This document shows, piece by piece, positions 18,146-27,715 of a stretch of 64,000 nucleotides of DNA. A program made the position numbers and the translations under genes. This stretch comes from Lysinibacillus composti. GTDB lineage: Bacteria > Bacillota > Bacilli > Bacillales_A > Planococcaceae. A model generated the notes under the pieces. The model was not told the origin of the DNA and did not search any database. It saw only the letters and a list, made by a program, of their open reading frames with translations. Position 1 is the first letter of the stretch. Every line of letters starts with the position of its first letter. The DNA is taken from assembly GCF_016908465.1 (NCBI RefSeq), contig NZ_JAFBDY010000001.1, positions 1 through 64,000 of the forward strand, written 5' to 3'.

Positions 18146-19672
18146 ATGATAGAAAGTATAGTTTCATGGCTAAATGATTTGCTTTGGGGACCAGTTATGA
18201 TTTATGGAATACTAGTCGTTGGCTTATTGTTCACCATTTTAACGAAGTTTGTTCAAGTAAGGCGAATTAAAGATATGTTTGTCTTAATGTTTACTGGTGA
18301 AAAATCAGATGCTGGAGTGAGTTCATTCCAAGCGTTGTCAATTGCTCTATCTGGACGTGTAGGTACGGGGAATATTGTAGGTACAGCAACAGCAATTGCC
18401 TTTGGTGGACCTGGAGCTGTGTTTTGGATGTGGATTACAGCATTTATAGGTGCTTCAACTGCTTATGTTGAATCAACTTTAGCACAAATCTATAAAGAAA
18501 AGAAAAATGGGTTATATCGTGGGGGACCAGCTTTTTATATTGAAAAAGGAACTGGTCAACGCTGGTTTGGTGTAGTTTTCGCTATTGCAGCAATTCTAGC
18601 TGTGGCAATTTTAATGCCTGGTGTCCAATCCAATGCTATTTCTAGTGCAGTAAATAATGCATTTGGGATCGAACCTTGGATCACAGGATTAGTTGTTGTT
18701 GGTATTTTAGCATTTATTATTTTGGGTGGAGTAAAACGTATTGCAAATGCAGCTCAAATTATTGTTCCTTTCATGGCTGTATTGTACATGTTAGTAGCAA
18801 TCGTAGTAATTTTTATGAATATTTCCGAAGTCCCAGCAGTTTTTTCCCTTATTATAAGAAGTGCATTTAATGTAGATGCAACATTTGGTGGAATGATTGG
18901 TGCGGCAATTGCTTGGGGAGTTAAACGTGCAGTCTATTCAAATGAAGCGGGACAAGGAACAGGCCCTCATGCTGCGGCAGCTGCTGAAGTGTCACATCCT
19001 GTAAAACAGGGATTGGTTCAATCTGCTTCAATTTATATCGATACATTACTTGTTTGTTCGGCTACAGCATTAATGATTTTATTTATGGGTACTTACAATA
19101 CAAATGTAGGTAGCGATCAAGGGGCATTAATAGCTGAAAATATACCTGGGGCAACTTATACAGAGTTCACTCAATTAGCGGTTAACGCGGCATTCCCAGC
19201 GCTTAATAATTTTGGTTCAATGTTTGTTGCAATTGCATTATTCTTCTTTGCATTTACAACAATTATGGCTTATTACTACATTGCAGAAACAAATGTAGCA
19301 TATTTATTCACAGGGAAAACAGAAGGGGTATTTACCTTTGCATTAAAAATTGTATTAATTCTCTCAACTTTCTATGGAGCTGTAAGAACTTCGGATTTAG
19401 CCTGGAGTTTTGGTGACTTAGGATTAGGGTTAATGGTATGGATTAACGTCATCGCAATTCTCATCTTAATGAAACCTGCTCTTCTTGCTTTAAAGGATTA
19501 TGAGCAACAAAAGGCACAAGGATTAGACCCACAATTCGATCCTGAGAAATTAGGAATTAAAAATGCTGATTTCTGGGTTGAAAGAAAGAACGAATTAGCT
19601 TCTATTAAAAATAATGGCCCTTTAAAGAATGCAAGCAAACAAGCTCAAGATAAGGAGATTGTTAAAAAGTAA
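18146..19672 (+). CDS. alsT: Sodium:alanine/glycine symporter (AGCS family)
   Basis: 508 aa with about ten or eleven membrane helices. The AGCS signature is clear: GRVGTGNIVGTATAIAFGGP near residue 70, AFIGASTAYVESTLAQIYKEK, and VKRAVYSNEAGQGTGPHAAA. It imports small amino acids with Na+; in B. subtilis the AlsT paralog transports glutamine, so the substrate here is open. AAAGGGG site, ATG start, own promoter and a shared terminator. The last 60 residues form a charged cytoplasmic tail. Confidence 0.93.
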   Translation: MIESIVSWLNDLLWGPVMIYGILVVGLLFTILTKFVQVRRIKDMFVLMFTGEKSDAGVSSFQALSIALSGRVGTGNIVGTATAIAFGGPGAVFWMWITAFIGASTAYVESTLAQIYKEKKNGLYRGGPAFYIEKGTGQRWFGVVFAIAAILAVAILMPGVQSNAISSAVNNAFGIEPWITGLVVVGILAFIILGGVKRIANAAQIIVPFMAVLYMLVAIVVIFMNISEVPAVFSLIIRSAFNVDATFGGMIGAAIAWGVKRAVYSNEAGQGTGPHAAAAAEVSHPVKQGLVQSASIYIDTLLVCSATALMILFMGTYNTNVGSDQGALIAENIPGATYTEFTQLAVNAAFPALNNFGSMFVAIALFFFAFTTIMAYYYIAETNVAYLFTGKTEGVFTFALKIVLILSTFYGAVRTSDLAWSFGDLGLGLMVWINVIAILILMKPALLALKDYEQQKAQGLDPQFDPEKLGIKNADFWVERKNELASIKNNGPLKNASKQAQDKEIVKK

Positions 19673-19689
19673 TTAAGGGGTAAAAAAAG

Positions 19690-19737
19690 AACTGCCTGAA
19701 GAACCGTTAATAGGATTCTTCGGGCAGTTGTTTTATT
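19690..19737. terminator. Bidirectional terminator between alsT and ytqB
   Basis: The stem AACTGCCTGAAGAA (19690-19703) / TTCTTCGGGCAGTT (19716-19729) has T-rich flanks on both sides. The ytqB stop codon (19707-19709) is in the loop and its last codons lie in the right arm. Confidence 0.9.
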
Positions 19738-20291
19738 TTTTCGAGTGCAATGATAAATGGTGGATTATTTTTTTGATTTAAAAATTTATATTGTAATACG
19801 TGAACGTGTTTTTGAGATAACCCGCTAACAAAATCAATTACTGCATCTCGTTCTTCTGTGCCACCATCATGACCATAATAAACTACTAGAACAATGATGC
19901 CGCCAATTTTTAATTGTGTTAGTATTTGTTTTAATGCTTGGATAGTTGTATTGCCTCTTGTAACAATCTGATGATTAGCACCTGGTAAATAGCCTAAATT
20001 AAATACTGCACCAGCAATTTCACTATGAACATATTTTGAAATATGTTCATGGCCATCTAAGATTACCGTAGCACGTGATAACAAGTCATGTTCCTTAAGT
20101 TTTTGCTCAGTAGCATCTACAGCTTGTTGTTGAATATCAAATGAATAAACATGTCCATTTTCTCCAACAAGTTCAGCTAAAAATAATGTATCATGGCCGT
20201 TTCCTGCAGTTCCATCGACGGCAACTTCGCCTTTTTCAATGGAAAGCGATAATAAAGTTTTTGTATATTGTAAAACTCTTTCCAATTTCAC
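19707..20291 (-). CDS. mnmM: tRNA-modifying SAM methyltransferase YtqB (MnmM)
   Basis: 194 aa Rossmann methyltransferase. SAM motif I is VDGTAGNGHDTLFLAELVG, motif II VYSFDIQ, and a catalytic-region motif is FNLGYLPGANH (N-L-G-Y in place of NPPY). YtqB of B. subtilis was identified as MnmM, which methylates nm5(s2)U34 in tRNA; this protein has the same layout and the same neighbour (ytqA). It starts at GTG 20291 directly after the ytqA stop, so it is cotranscribed and probably translation-coupled. Confidence 0.87.
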   Translation of the reverse strand: MKLERVLQYTKTLLSLSIEKGEVAVDGTAGNGHDTLFLAELVGENGHVYSFDIQQQAVDATEQKLKEHDLLSRATVILDGHEHISKYVHSEIAGAVFNLGYLPGANHQIVTRGNTTIQALKQILTQLKIGGIIVLVVYYGHDGGTEERDAVIDFVSGLSQKHVHVLQYKFLNQKNNPPFIIALEKIKQLPEESY

Positions 20292-21248
20292 TTATCGCTT
20301 CACTTCCGCGTTATACAATTTTCCTTGCCAGCTACCACGACGTTCTAATTCGGCATCAATTCCATTTAAAACTTCCCATTTATTAACACTCCACATTGGG
20401 CCAATCATTAAATCAATTGGTCCATCCCCTGTAATACGGTGAACAATCATCTCTGGGGGGATTACTTCTAATTGGTCTGCTACGAGTTGGATATATTGAT
20501 CTTTTTCAAGAAATTCGAGCATTCCTTTTTCATATTGTTTCACTAGTGGTGTCCCTTTTAATAAGTGTAGTAAATGGATTTTGATTCCTTGTACATCTAG
20601 TTTTGCTACTTCTCGTGCAGTTTCCATCATCATATCGTAATCTTCTAAGGGAAGACCATTAATTATGTGAGTACATATTCGGATCCCATGTTTTCTTAAT
20701 TTTTCTACACCTTCTACATATGTAGCAAAATCATGGGCGCGATTAATTAAGTTAGCTGTTTTTTCGTGTACTGTTTGAAGACCAAGCTCAACCCATAAAT
20801 ACGTACGTTCATTTAACTCAGCTAAATACTCAACTACATCGTCCGGTAAGCAGTCTGGACGTGTTGCAATACTTAACCCCATGACACCTTCGCAAGCAAG
20901 TGCTGCTTCGAATTTTTCTTTCAAAACTGGAAGTGGGGCATGGGTATTTGTGTAGGCTTGGAAGTAAGCCATCGTTTTACCATCTTTCCACTTGTTCTGC
21001 ATTTTTTCTTTAATTTTTTCAAATTGAACTGGAATTGGGTCTACTCGGTCACCCGCAAAGTCACCACTTCCTGCTGCACTACAGAACGTACAGCCACCAA
21101 AAGCAACTGTACCATCTCGATTCGGACAATCAAATCCAGCATCTAATGCCACTTTATATACTTTGTGGCCAAATTCATTTCGCAAATAGCGATTCCATGT
21201 ATAATAACGTTTCCCGTCTGAGGGAAAAGGAAATTGTTGTTCAGACAT
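20292..21248 (-). CDS. ytqA: Radical SAM protein YtqA (TIGR01212 type)
   Basis: 318 aa. The iron-sulfur cluster-binding motif is embedded in CPNRDGTVAFGGCTFCS near residue 45. The family is annotated TIGR01212 in many bacteria; its reaction is not securely established, but pairing with ytqB suggests a tRNA-modification context. The start is the ATG at 21248, eight bases after GGAGGAG; a GTG nine bases upstream overlaps that site. It forms a two-gene operon with ytqB. Confidence 0.87.
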   Translation of the reverse strand: MSEQQFPFPSDGKRYYTWNRYLRNEFGHKVYKVALDAGFDCPNRDGTVAFGGCTFCSAAGSGDFAGDRVDPIPVQFEKIKEKMQNKWKDGKTMAYFQAYTNTHAPLPVLKEKFEAALACEGVMGLSIATRPDCLPDDVVEYLAELNERTYLWVELGLQTVHEKTANLINRAHDFATYVEGVEKLRKHGIRICTHIINGLPLEDYDMMMETAREVAKLDVQGIKIHLLHLLKGTPLVKQYEKGMLEFLEKDQYIQLVADQLEVIPPEMIVHRITGDGPIDLMIGPMWSVNKWEVLNGIDAELERRGSWQGKLYNAEVKR

Positions 21249-21386
21249 TGTGTTCACTCCTCCAACAATAATTTTAACACGGTGCTTGTCTTAATGCATT
21301 TTTCATTTAAAATTTCCACAAGTTTCAATATTCACGCATTATTTCAATGGAATTGATCATTATAGATTAAGAGTATTTGCGCAATT

Positions 21387-21433
21387 TTGTCTTCTATTAA
21401 AATACTTGTAGTATGCGTGAAAGAGGCATACTA
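21387..21433 (+). promoter_or_regulatory. yttB promoter with an overlapping inverted repeat
   Basis: TTGTCT (21387-21392), a 16-bp spacer and TAGTAT (21409-21414) form a fair promoter. A perfect 8-bp inverted repeat, TAGTATGC / GCATACTA with a 9-base gap (21409-21433), covers the -10 box and the start point. This is where a dimeric repressor could block initiation. Confidence 0.6.
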
Positions 21434-21467
21434 TATGTTGGAGTAGCATGGTTCTGGAGGAAATAAT

Positions 21468-22658
21468 ATGCCAAAAAGTGTCTGGCTCTTAGTTATTGGA
21501 ATGTTTTTGAATACTACTGGAAACTCCTTTCTATGGCCGCTTAATACAATTTACATGCATGATCATTTAGGCAAATCTTTATCAATAGCTGGTTTGGTTT
21601 TAATGATTAATGCAGGAGCAGGGGTATTAGGGAATCTAATTGGTGGATACCTATTCGATAAAATCGGTGGCTATTATTCCATTATGACAGGAATAGTCAT
21701 TACGCTAGTAGCTTTAACTGGAATGTCAATTTGGCATGGATGGCCACATTATGTTTGGTTTTTAACGATAACTGGATTTAGTATTGGTATTGTCATGCCT
21801 AGCATGTTTGCAATGGTAGGGGCAGTATGGCCAGAAGGGGGACGTAAAGCATTTAATGCTATATATTTAGCATCCAATTTAGGTGTGGCAGTCGGACCCG
21901 CATTAGCGGGACCTATTGCAGCCATTAGTTTTGACTTCTTATTTATATCGAATCTTTTGTTATATATTGCTTTCTTTTTGTTAGCTGTCATCGGATATCG
22001 AAAGATGGATTCGAAAGTTGTGAAGGAAAAAACGGAAGCAATTGAACACGTAGAAATAAAAAATAAAACACCATTCTATGCATTGTTAATTGTGTGCTCG
22101 GGTTATTTGCTCACTTGGATTGCCTATTCACAGTGGCCTACAACACTATCTACACATATACAAGGAATGGGCATCAGTTTAAATCAATATAGCCTGCTTT
22201 GGACAATCAATGGGCTATTAATAATCACCCTTCAACCTATAATTAGTCCGATTATTCGTCGCTTTGAAAAACAAATTAAAGGTCAATTAGTTTTTGGTGT
22301 AATTGTCATGATGTTTTCTTTTATTGTTATTATTTTTGCGGATAGTTTTAAAATTTTTGCATTCGCGATGGTTATTCTAACCCTTGGTGAAATATTTGTA
22401 TTTCCAGCTGTCCCAACTATTGCAAATGAAATTGCTCCTAATGGTAAAAATGGTTCATATCAAGGAGTAGTGAATAGTGTAGCGGCCATTGGTAGAATGA
22501 TCGGTCCTTTTTTCGGTGGAGTGATTGTGGATCTCTATAATATGGAAGTTTTAATTTGGATACTATGTTCGTTCTTTATCATCGCCATTGTACCTTGTCT
22601 TGTATTTGAGCGGCCTCTTAGAAAAACTCGGATCGTAAAAGGTATTGATTCATTGTAA
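21468..22658 (+). CDS. yttB: MFS transporter, YttB-like
   Basis: 396 aa with 12 predicted membrane helices. Major facilitator features include the loop motif GGYLFDKIGGYYSIMTG between helices 2 and 3 and ASNLGVAVGPALAGPIA in helix 5. It matches the size and N-terminus type of B. subtilis YttB. The substrate is unknown; it could be an efflux pump. GGAGGAAAT site, ATG start. It is divergent from ytqA, with a possible operator over its promoter. Confidence 0.87.
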   Translation: MPKSVWLLVIGMFLNTTGNSFLWPLNTIYMHDHLGKSLSIAGLVLMINAGAGVLGNLIGGYLFDKIGGYYSIMTGIVITLVALTGMSIWHGWPHYVWFLTITGFSIGIVMPSMFAMVGAVWPEGGRKAFNAIYLASNLGVAVGPALAGPIAAISFDFLFISNLLLYIAFFLLAVIGYRKMDSKVVKEKTEAIEHVEIKNKTPFYALLIVCSGYLLTWIAYSQWPTTLSTHIQGMGISLNQYSLLWTINGLLIITLQPIISPIIRRFEKQIKGQLVFGVIVMMFSFIVIIFADSFKIFAFAMVILTLGEIFVFPAVPTIANEIAPNGKNGSYQGVVNSVAAIGRMIGPFFGGVIVDLYNMEVLIWILCSFFIIAIVPCLVFERPLRKTRIVKGIDSL

Positions 22659-22720
22659 TCTAATAAATTAGTAAAAAAACGAACAAATTATTAGCCTAAT
22701 CGTGTGATTGTTTATATTAC

Positions 22721-22748
22721 TTGACTTTTTTAAATTTTCCATTAAAAT
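22721..22748 (+). promoter_or_regulatory. leuS promoter
   Basis: TTGACT at 22721-22726 and TAAAAT at 22743-22748 with a 16-bp spacer, just before the T-box leader. Confidence 0.75.
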
Positions 22749-22757
22749 GAATTCATT

Positions 22758-23000
22758 AAGATTAGTACGACTGTGAGAAGGAATAGTAGATTTTGAAGCT
22801 TTTTAGAGAGCTAGCGGTTGGTGAAAGCTAGTAAGTTTAGAAGTCGAACTCGCCTTTGAGTCTGCTTTGGGGAAATGTAGTATCTAAAGCCGTTAACCGC
22901 GTTAAGGTAAAGAGTTGAGTGAAGTGTCACTAATCTGGGTGGTACCGCGGGGGTCTATAAATTCTCTCGTCCCTTTCTAAGGAAAGGGACGTTTTTTTTT
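22758..23000 (+). promoter_or_regulatory. Leucine T-box leader of leuS
   Basis: The leader starts near 22758. The specifier region reads GAACTCGCCTTTGAG (22845-22859) and holds a CTC leucine codon. The T-box is at 22933-22949 (ATCTGGGTGGTACCGCG), whose GGTACC core pairs with the uncharged tRNA end. The terminator stem CGTCCCTTTC (22968-22977) / GAAAGGGACG (22982-22991) is followed by nine or more T. Low charged tRNA-Leu should favour the antiterminator and leuS expression. Confidence 0.96.
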
Positions 23001-23123
23001 ATTTTTTAAATATTTTGTTAATTTTACCGTTATTTAGGATAATCTACAGTTATAAACAACATTCGAATTTAATTCCTGCAAGCACCCATGTGGCTTTAAA
23101 TATATATAGGAGGCAATATACCC

Positions 23124-25538
23124 ATGAGTTTTAATCATCAACAAATCGAAAAAAAATGGCAGCAATATTGGGAAGAAAATAAATCATTTAAAACATTAGA
23201 AGATGCATCTAAGCCAAAGTTCTATGCATTAGACATGTTCCCGTACCCATCTGGAGCTGGTTTACACGTTGGACACCCTGAAGGTTATACAGCGACAGAT
23301 ATTTTATCACGCTTCAAACGTATGCAAGGTTACGATGTACTTCATCCGATGGGGTGGGATGCATTCGGTCTTCCAGCTGAGCAGTATGCATTAGATACTG
23401 GAAACGATCCAGCTGAATTTACAGCGAAGAATATTGCAACATTCAAACGTCAAATTCAAGAGTTAGGTTTTTCTTATGATTGGGACCGGGAAATTAACAC
23501 AACAGACCCAGAGTATTACAAATGGACTCAGTGGATCTTTACAAAGCTTGTTGAAATGGACCTAGCTTATGTAGATGAAATTGCTGTAAACTGGTGTCCA
23601 GCATTAGGAACAGTTCTTGCTAATGAAGAAGTAATCGACGGAAAATCAGAACGCGGTGGGCATCCAGTAGAGCGTCGTCCTATGCGTCAATGGGTTTTAC
23701 GTATTACAAAATATGCAGATCGTTTACTTGATGATTTAGAAGAAGTAGATTGGCCTGAGTCAATTAAAGATATGCAACGTAACTGGATTGGCCGCTCTGA
23801 AGGTGCACAAGTGAAATTTACAGTTGCAGGTAGCGACAAAGATTTTGAAGTATTTACAACTCGTCCTGATACTTTATTTGGTGCCACATATTGTGTATTA
23901 GCACCTGAACATAAGTTAGTTGATGCAATTACAACTGCTGAACAGCGTGAAGCAGTGGAGGCATACCTAGACAAAGTAAAAATGAAATCTGATTTAGAAC
24001 GTACTGATTTAGCAAAAGAAAAAACAGGTGTATTCACAGGTGCATTTGCAGTGAATCCAATTAACGGTAAAGAAATTCCAATTTGGATTGCAGATTATGT
24101 GTTAGCGTCTTACGGAACTGGTGCAATTATGGCTGTTCCAGCACATGACGAACGTGACTATGAGTTTGCTAAAGAGTTCGGATTAGAGATTATTCCTGTA
24201 CTAGAAGGTGGAGATATTGAAAATGAAGCCTTCACTGGTGATGGTCCGCACATTAATTCAGACTTCTTAAATGGGTTAAATAAAGTCGAAGGTATTTCAA
24301 AAGCGATTCGCTGGTTAGAAGAAAAAGGAGTAGGGGAAAAGAAAATTTCTTATCGTCTACGAGACTGGTTGTTCTCTCGTCAACGTTATTGGGGAGAACC
24401 AATTCCTGTTATTCATTGGGAAGACGGCACAATGACAACAATCCCTGAAAACGAATTACCATTAGAATTACCGAAAACGTCCAATATTCGCCCTTCTGGT
24501 ACTGGTGAATCACCACTAGCGAATATCGAAGAATGGGTAAATGTTGTAGACCCTGTAACAGGTAAAAAAGGTCGCCGCGAAACAAATACAATGCCGCAAT
24601 GGGCAGGGTCAAGCTGGTACTTCTTACGTTATATCGATCCAAAAAATAGTGAAGCACTTGCAGATCCAGAATTATTAAAACGTTGGTTACCTGTTGATAT
24701 TTACATCGGCGGTGCTGAGCATGCTGTACTACACTTACTATACGCTCGTTTCTGGCACAAAGTCCTTTACGATTTAGGGGTTGTTCCAACGAAAGAACCA
24801 TTCCAAAAATTATTCAACCAAGGAATGATTTTAGGTGAAGGTAATGAAAAAATGTCGAAATCAAAAGGAAATGTTGTAAATCCTGATGATATCATTCATA
24901 GTCATGGTGCTGATACATTACGTTTATATGAAATGTTCATGGGACCTTTAGATGCATCTGTTGCATGGTCTACGAATGGTCTTGATGGTGCACGCCGTTT
25001 CTTAGATCGTATTTGGCGTCTTTACACTACTGATGAAGGTAAATTAGCTGGAAAAGTACAAAAAGTTTCCGATACAACACTTGAAAAATCATATCACCAA
25101 ACTGTGAAAAAAGTGACTGAGGACTATGAACACTTAAGATTTAATACAGCTATTTCGCAAATGATGGTATTTATTAATGATTGCTATAAAGCGGAAAGCT
25201 TCCCAATGGAATATGCAGAAGGCTTTGTTAAATTGTTGGCACCAATTGCACCGCACGTTGCTGAAGAACTATGGGCAATTTTAGGTCATACCAATACAAT
25301 TACTTACGAACAATGGCCAGTGTATGATGAAGCGAAACTCGTGGATGACGAAGTAGAAGTTGTAGTTCAAGTAAACGGGAAAGTGCGTTCGAAAGTAAAA
25401 GTAGCAAAAGATGCATCAAAAGAACAACTAGAAGAAGTTGCTCAAGCCGATGAAAAAGTAAAAGAGTTTACAGAGGGAAAAACAATTGTGAAAGTGATTG
25501 CTGTACCAGGTAAACTAGTAAATATTGTAGTAAAATAA
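23124..25538 (+). CDS. leuS: Leucyl-tRNA synthetase
   Basis: 804 aa, normal for bacterial LeuRS. Class I signatures are HVGHPEGYT (HIGH variant, about residue 47) and EKMSKSKGN (KMSKS, about 575). The CP1 editing domain lies between, with [18 protein letters not shown] precedes the ATG. Expression is controlled by the tRNA-Leu T-box upstream, and a terminator follows. Confidence 0.99.
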   Translation: MSFNHQQIEKKWQQYWEENKSFKTLEDASKPKFYALDMFPYPSGAGLHVGHPEGYTATDILSRFKRMQGYDVLHPMGWDAFGLPAEQYALDTGNDPAEFTAKNIATFKRQIQELGFSYDWDREINTTDPEYYKWTQWIFTKLVEMDLAYVDEIAVNWCPALGTVLANEEVIDGKSERGGHPVERRPMRQWVLRITKYADRLLDDLEEVDWPESIKDMQRNWIGRSEGAQVKFTVAGSDKDFEVFTTRPDTLFGATYCVLAPEHKLVDAITTAEQREAVEAYLDKVKMKSDLERTDLAKEKTGVFTGAFAVNPINGKEIPIWIADYVLASYGTGAIMAVPAHDERDYEFAKEFGLEIIPVLEGGDIENEAFTGDGPHINSDFLNGLNKVEGISKAIRWLEEKGVGEKKISYRLRDWLFSRQRYWGEPIPVIHWEDGTMTTIPENELPLELPKTSNIRPSGTGESPLANIEEWVNVVDPVTGKKGRRETNTMPQWAGSSWYFLRYIDPKNSEALADPELLKRWLPVDIYIGGAEHAVLHLLYARFWHKVLYDLGVVPTKEPFQKLFNQGMILGEGNEKMSKSKGNVVNPDDIIHSHGADTLRLYEMFMGPLDASVAWSTNGLDGARRFLDRIWRLYTTDEGKLAGKVQKVSDTTLEKSYHQTVKKVTEDYEHLRFNTAISQMMVFINDCYKAESFPMEYAEGFVKLLAPIAPHVAEELWAILGHTNTITYEQWPVYDEAKLVDDEVEVVVQVNGKVRSKVKVAKDASKEQLEEVAQADEKVKEFTEGKTIVKVIAVPGKLVNIVVK

Positions 25539-25550
25539 TTAGTCTTTTCC

Positions 25551-25593
25551 AATGTCTCCAAGGAGGTTCTCTTCTTCTTGGAGACATTTTTTT
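25551..25593 (+). terminator. leuS terminator
   Basis: The 12-bp stem AATGTCTCCAAG / CTTGGAGACATT encloses a 14-base loop, followed by seven T. Confidence 0.93.
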
Positions 25594-25870
25594 ATATACA
25601 AGCGATTACTTTGTTTAATTAATTTTTCGATAGATTTTTTTTATTGACCATGTTAATTAGCGAGCTTATTTGCCTATCCTAATTAATATTCGCAATTTTA
25701 GTTTAAGCGTGTCATAATGAATGAATTAACTTTGATTCGAAATTAACTTAAAGAGTTAAGACCTTGAAGTAAGTATTCATATATAAGGGAACAATTTATA
25801 TGACTGCGTATTTTAATTGTTTTATTTAATTTCAAGTAAGTGCTATGAATTATTATATAGTTAGGATGAC
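25594..25870. other. Intergenic region, 277 bp
   Basis: AT-rich, with no open frame with a ribosome site and no clear hairpin. It must hold the promoter of the methyltransferase gene, but no convincing -35/-10 pair was found. Confidence 0.5.
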
Positions 25871-27067
25871 ATGATGAAATCTATTGAATTAAAATTAAAC
25901 CGCTATTTTGTAGGGGAAATCTCTAATGGTTTTCCACTTATTTTAAAAGATGCAGCAGAGCCAATTGAAGATATGATTCCAGAAGGAACACTACTAAAAA
26001 TTGTTCGACCTAATGGTAAATACGTTGCGACTGGTTATTACGGAAAGCAAAACAAAGGTATTGGATGGGTGTTAACAAGAAATCAACAGGAAGAAATTGA
26101 CCAAACATTTTTCGAAAGTAAGTTTAAATTAGCAATTGAAAAGCGTGAACAATTCTTTAATTCAACCGAAACGACTGCGTTCCGTGCGTTCAATGGCGAA
26201 GGTGATGGAATTGGTGGATTAACAATTGACTTTTTCGAAGGCTTTTACATGGTGAGTTTTTATAGTGAAGGAATATACTCATTCCGTGAAATGATTTTTG
26301 AAGCATTAAAAGAAGTGGTTAATTACCGTGGGATTTATGAGAAAAAACGTTTCAATACGAATGGTCAATATATTGAACAAGATGACTATGTCACAGGAGA
26401 AAAAGGCGAGTTTCCGCTAATTATTAAAGAAAATGGTATGAACTACGCAGTTGATTTAAATGATGGTGCGATGACCGGAATCTTTCTTGATCAACGAAAT
26501 GTAAGACTTGCATTACGTGAGCGTTTCTCTCAAGGGAAAACGGTGTTAAATACATTTTCTTATACGGGGGCATTTTCCGTTGCAGCCGCATTAGGAGGCG
26601 CATACGAAACAACGAGCGTTGATCTTGCAAAACGAAGCCTATCAAAAACAATTGAGCAATTTAGTGTTAATGGAATTGATTATGAACAACACCAAATTAA
26701 AGTAATGAATGTATTTGATTATTTTCATTATGCTGCAAAACATAACATGAAGTTTGATGTTGTTGTGTTGGATCCACCAAGCTTTGCTCGAACGAAAAAA
26801 ATGACATTTAGTACGTCGAAAGATTATCCTAAGTTGATAAAAGATGCATTAGCTATCACCGCACCAAAAGGAATCATAATCGCGTCAACAAATAATGCTA
26901 GCTTTGATATGAAGAAATTTAAAAGCTTCATCGATAAAGCATTTAAGGAAACAAATCAAAGCTATAAAATTGTTGAACAACATCAACTACCTGAAGACTT
27001 TTGCACACCAGACGAATATCCAGAATTTAATTACTTAAAAGTGTGTATTATACAATTATTGAAATAA
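25871..27067 (+). CDS. RlmI/RlmK-like rRNA methyltransferase
   Basis: 398 aa. An N-terminal PUA-type RNA-binding region (about 1-75) leads to a middle EEHD-like linker and a C-terminal Rossmann methyltransferase. The hallmark DGAMTGIFLDQRNVR (about 199-213), SAM loop NTFSYTGAFSVAAALGG and catalytic VVLDPPSFARTKK are seen. The family includes RlmI (m5C in 23S rRNA), but a lone conserved Cys could not be assigned by eye, so the exact target is open. The start is ATG 25871 or the adjacent ATG 25874; the ribosome site is weak. Confidence 0.85.
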   Translation: MMKSIELKLNRYFVGEISNGFPLILKDAAEPIEDMIPEGTLLKIVRPNGKYVATGYYGKQNKGIGWVLTRNQQEEIDQTFFESKFKLAIEKREQFFNSTETTAFRAFNGEGDGIGGLTIDFFEGFYMVSFYSEGIYSFREMIFEALKEVVNYRGIYEKKRFNTNGQYIEQDDYVTGEKGEFPLIIKENGMNYAVDLNDGAMTGIFLDQRNVRLALRERFSQGKTVLNTFSYTGAFSVAAALGGAYETTSVDLAKRSLSKTIEQFSVNGIDYEQHQIKVMNVFDYFHYAAKHNMKFDVVVLDPPSFARTKKMTFSTSKDYPKLIKDALAITAPKGIIIASTNNASFDMKKFKSFIDKAFKETNQSYKIVEQHQLPEDFCTPDEYPEFNYLKVCIIQLLK

Positions 27068-27079
27068 GGATTGGTATTT

Positions 27080-27262
27080 ATGAAATATACAAAATCAACG
27101 ATGTTGAAATTAGTGAATGAAGAGCGAGAACTTCATGATGAGCTAAAGAAAATAAAAAGTGAAATGGGTTTAGAGAAAAACCGGGCATTAAAAGCTTTGT
27201 ATCACTCTGTAGTAGCAGATGGTGGACGTTTCCAAACACGTTATCAAGAACTAGATCGTTAA
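27080..27262 (+). CDS. Small hypothetical protein, 60 aa
   Basis: It starts at ATG 27080 with AAGGA nine bases before; a TTG at 27071 is possible but lies in the ribosome site. The protein is highly charged and predicted helical (KLVNEERELHDELKKIKSEMG), a likely short coiled coil, ending RFQTRYQELDR. It follows the methyltransferase by 12 bp and precedes a terminator, so the two are likely one operon. No family is recognised. Confidence 0.65.
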   Translation: MKYTKSTMLKLVNEERELHDELKKIKSEMGLEKNRALKALYHSVVADGGRFQTRYQELDR

Positions 27263-27292
27263 GGGAACGAATAGAGGAAAAACGCTATGATC

Positions 27293-27342
27293 AAGACTGA
27301 GACAATTCCAAAGAAATTTGAAATTGTTTGCAGTCTTTTTTA
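27293..27342 (+). terminator. Terminator after the 60-aa gene
   Basis: The stem AAGACTG (27293-27299) / CAGTCTT (27331-27337), with inner ACAATT/AATTGT pairs, is followed by TTTTTATTTT. Confidence 0.8.
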
Positions 27343-27344
27343 TT

Positions 27345-27530
27345 TTATCGACCTGATTGGCGCGAAGACTGTTGCTGCCGGCTTCGCCTTTCGCAAAGAG
27401 CACAGCTTCCTACTGGAACAGCACGAGCGGAAAATCCATTTTTGCGGTGAACGACCGCAAAAATTAGTTGGAGGAGCCGTGCCCGTGGAAAGCGTAGCGC
27501 CTGGAACGGAAATCGACGATTATCTTTTAT
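27345..27530 (+). repeat. Degenerate Bacillaceae-type dispersed repeat
   Basis: A GC-richer block containing GGCGCGAAGACTG, an internal 10-bp hairpin (TTTTTGCGGT / ACCGCAAAAA), GGAGGAGCCGTGCCCGTGG and AAGCGTAGCGCCTGGAACGG. These phrases resemble a common non-coding repeat of Bacillaceae genomes that I know from memory (GCGAAGACTCC..., GCGCCTGGAGCGGAAATC). An 83-codon open frame through it is judged accidental. Confidence 0.65.
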
Positions 27531-27570
27531 ATTTATAATGATGCTGAAATAAAACCTAACTCAAAACTGA

Positions 27571-27620
27571 AAAGTCATGAAAATTTTACGGCAAGTAAAA
27601 TTTTCATGACTTTATTTTTT
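27571..27620. terminator. Strong 18-bp hairpin before ytfP
   Basis: A perfect 18-bp stem (27571-27588 with 27596-27613) and a seven-base loop, followed by ATTTTTTAT on the plus strand. It lies between the repeat and the 3' end of ytfP. Confidence 0.85.
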
Positions 27621-27639
27621 ATCTTATAAAGTAGCAGTT

Positions 27640-27702
27640 CTTCTCCGCTTTAGCGTACGCTTGCGGGCATGGCTACAGCCTTTTCTTTCGCTTCCCTGAT
27701 TC
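27640..27702 (-). repeat. Short fragment of the same dispersed repeat, inverted
   Basis: The minus strand reads GGCTGTAGCCATGCCCGC followed by AAGCGTACGCTAAAGCGGAG, echoing GGAGCCGTGCCCGTGGAAAG and AGCGTAGCGCCTGGA of the copy at 27345-27530. It is a degenerate partial match. Confidence 0.45.
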
Positions 27703-27715
27703 AAGATAGTATGAG

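Noticed and set aside
27287-27538. 83-codon open frame
   Set aside because: It runs through a terminator and a GC-rich repeat, has no ribosome site that makes sense, and its product looks random.
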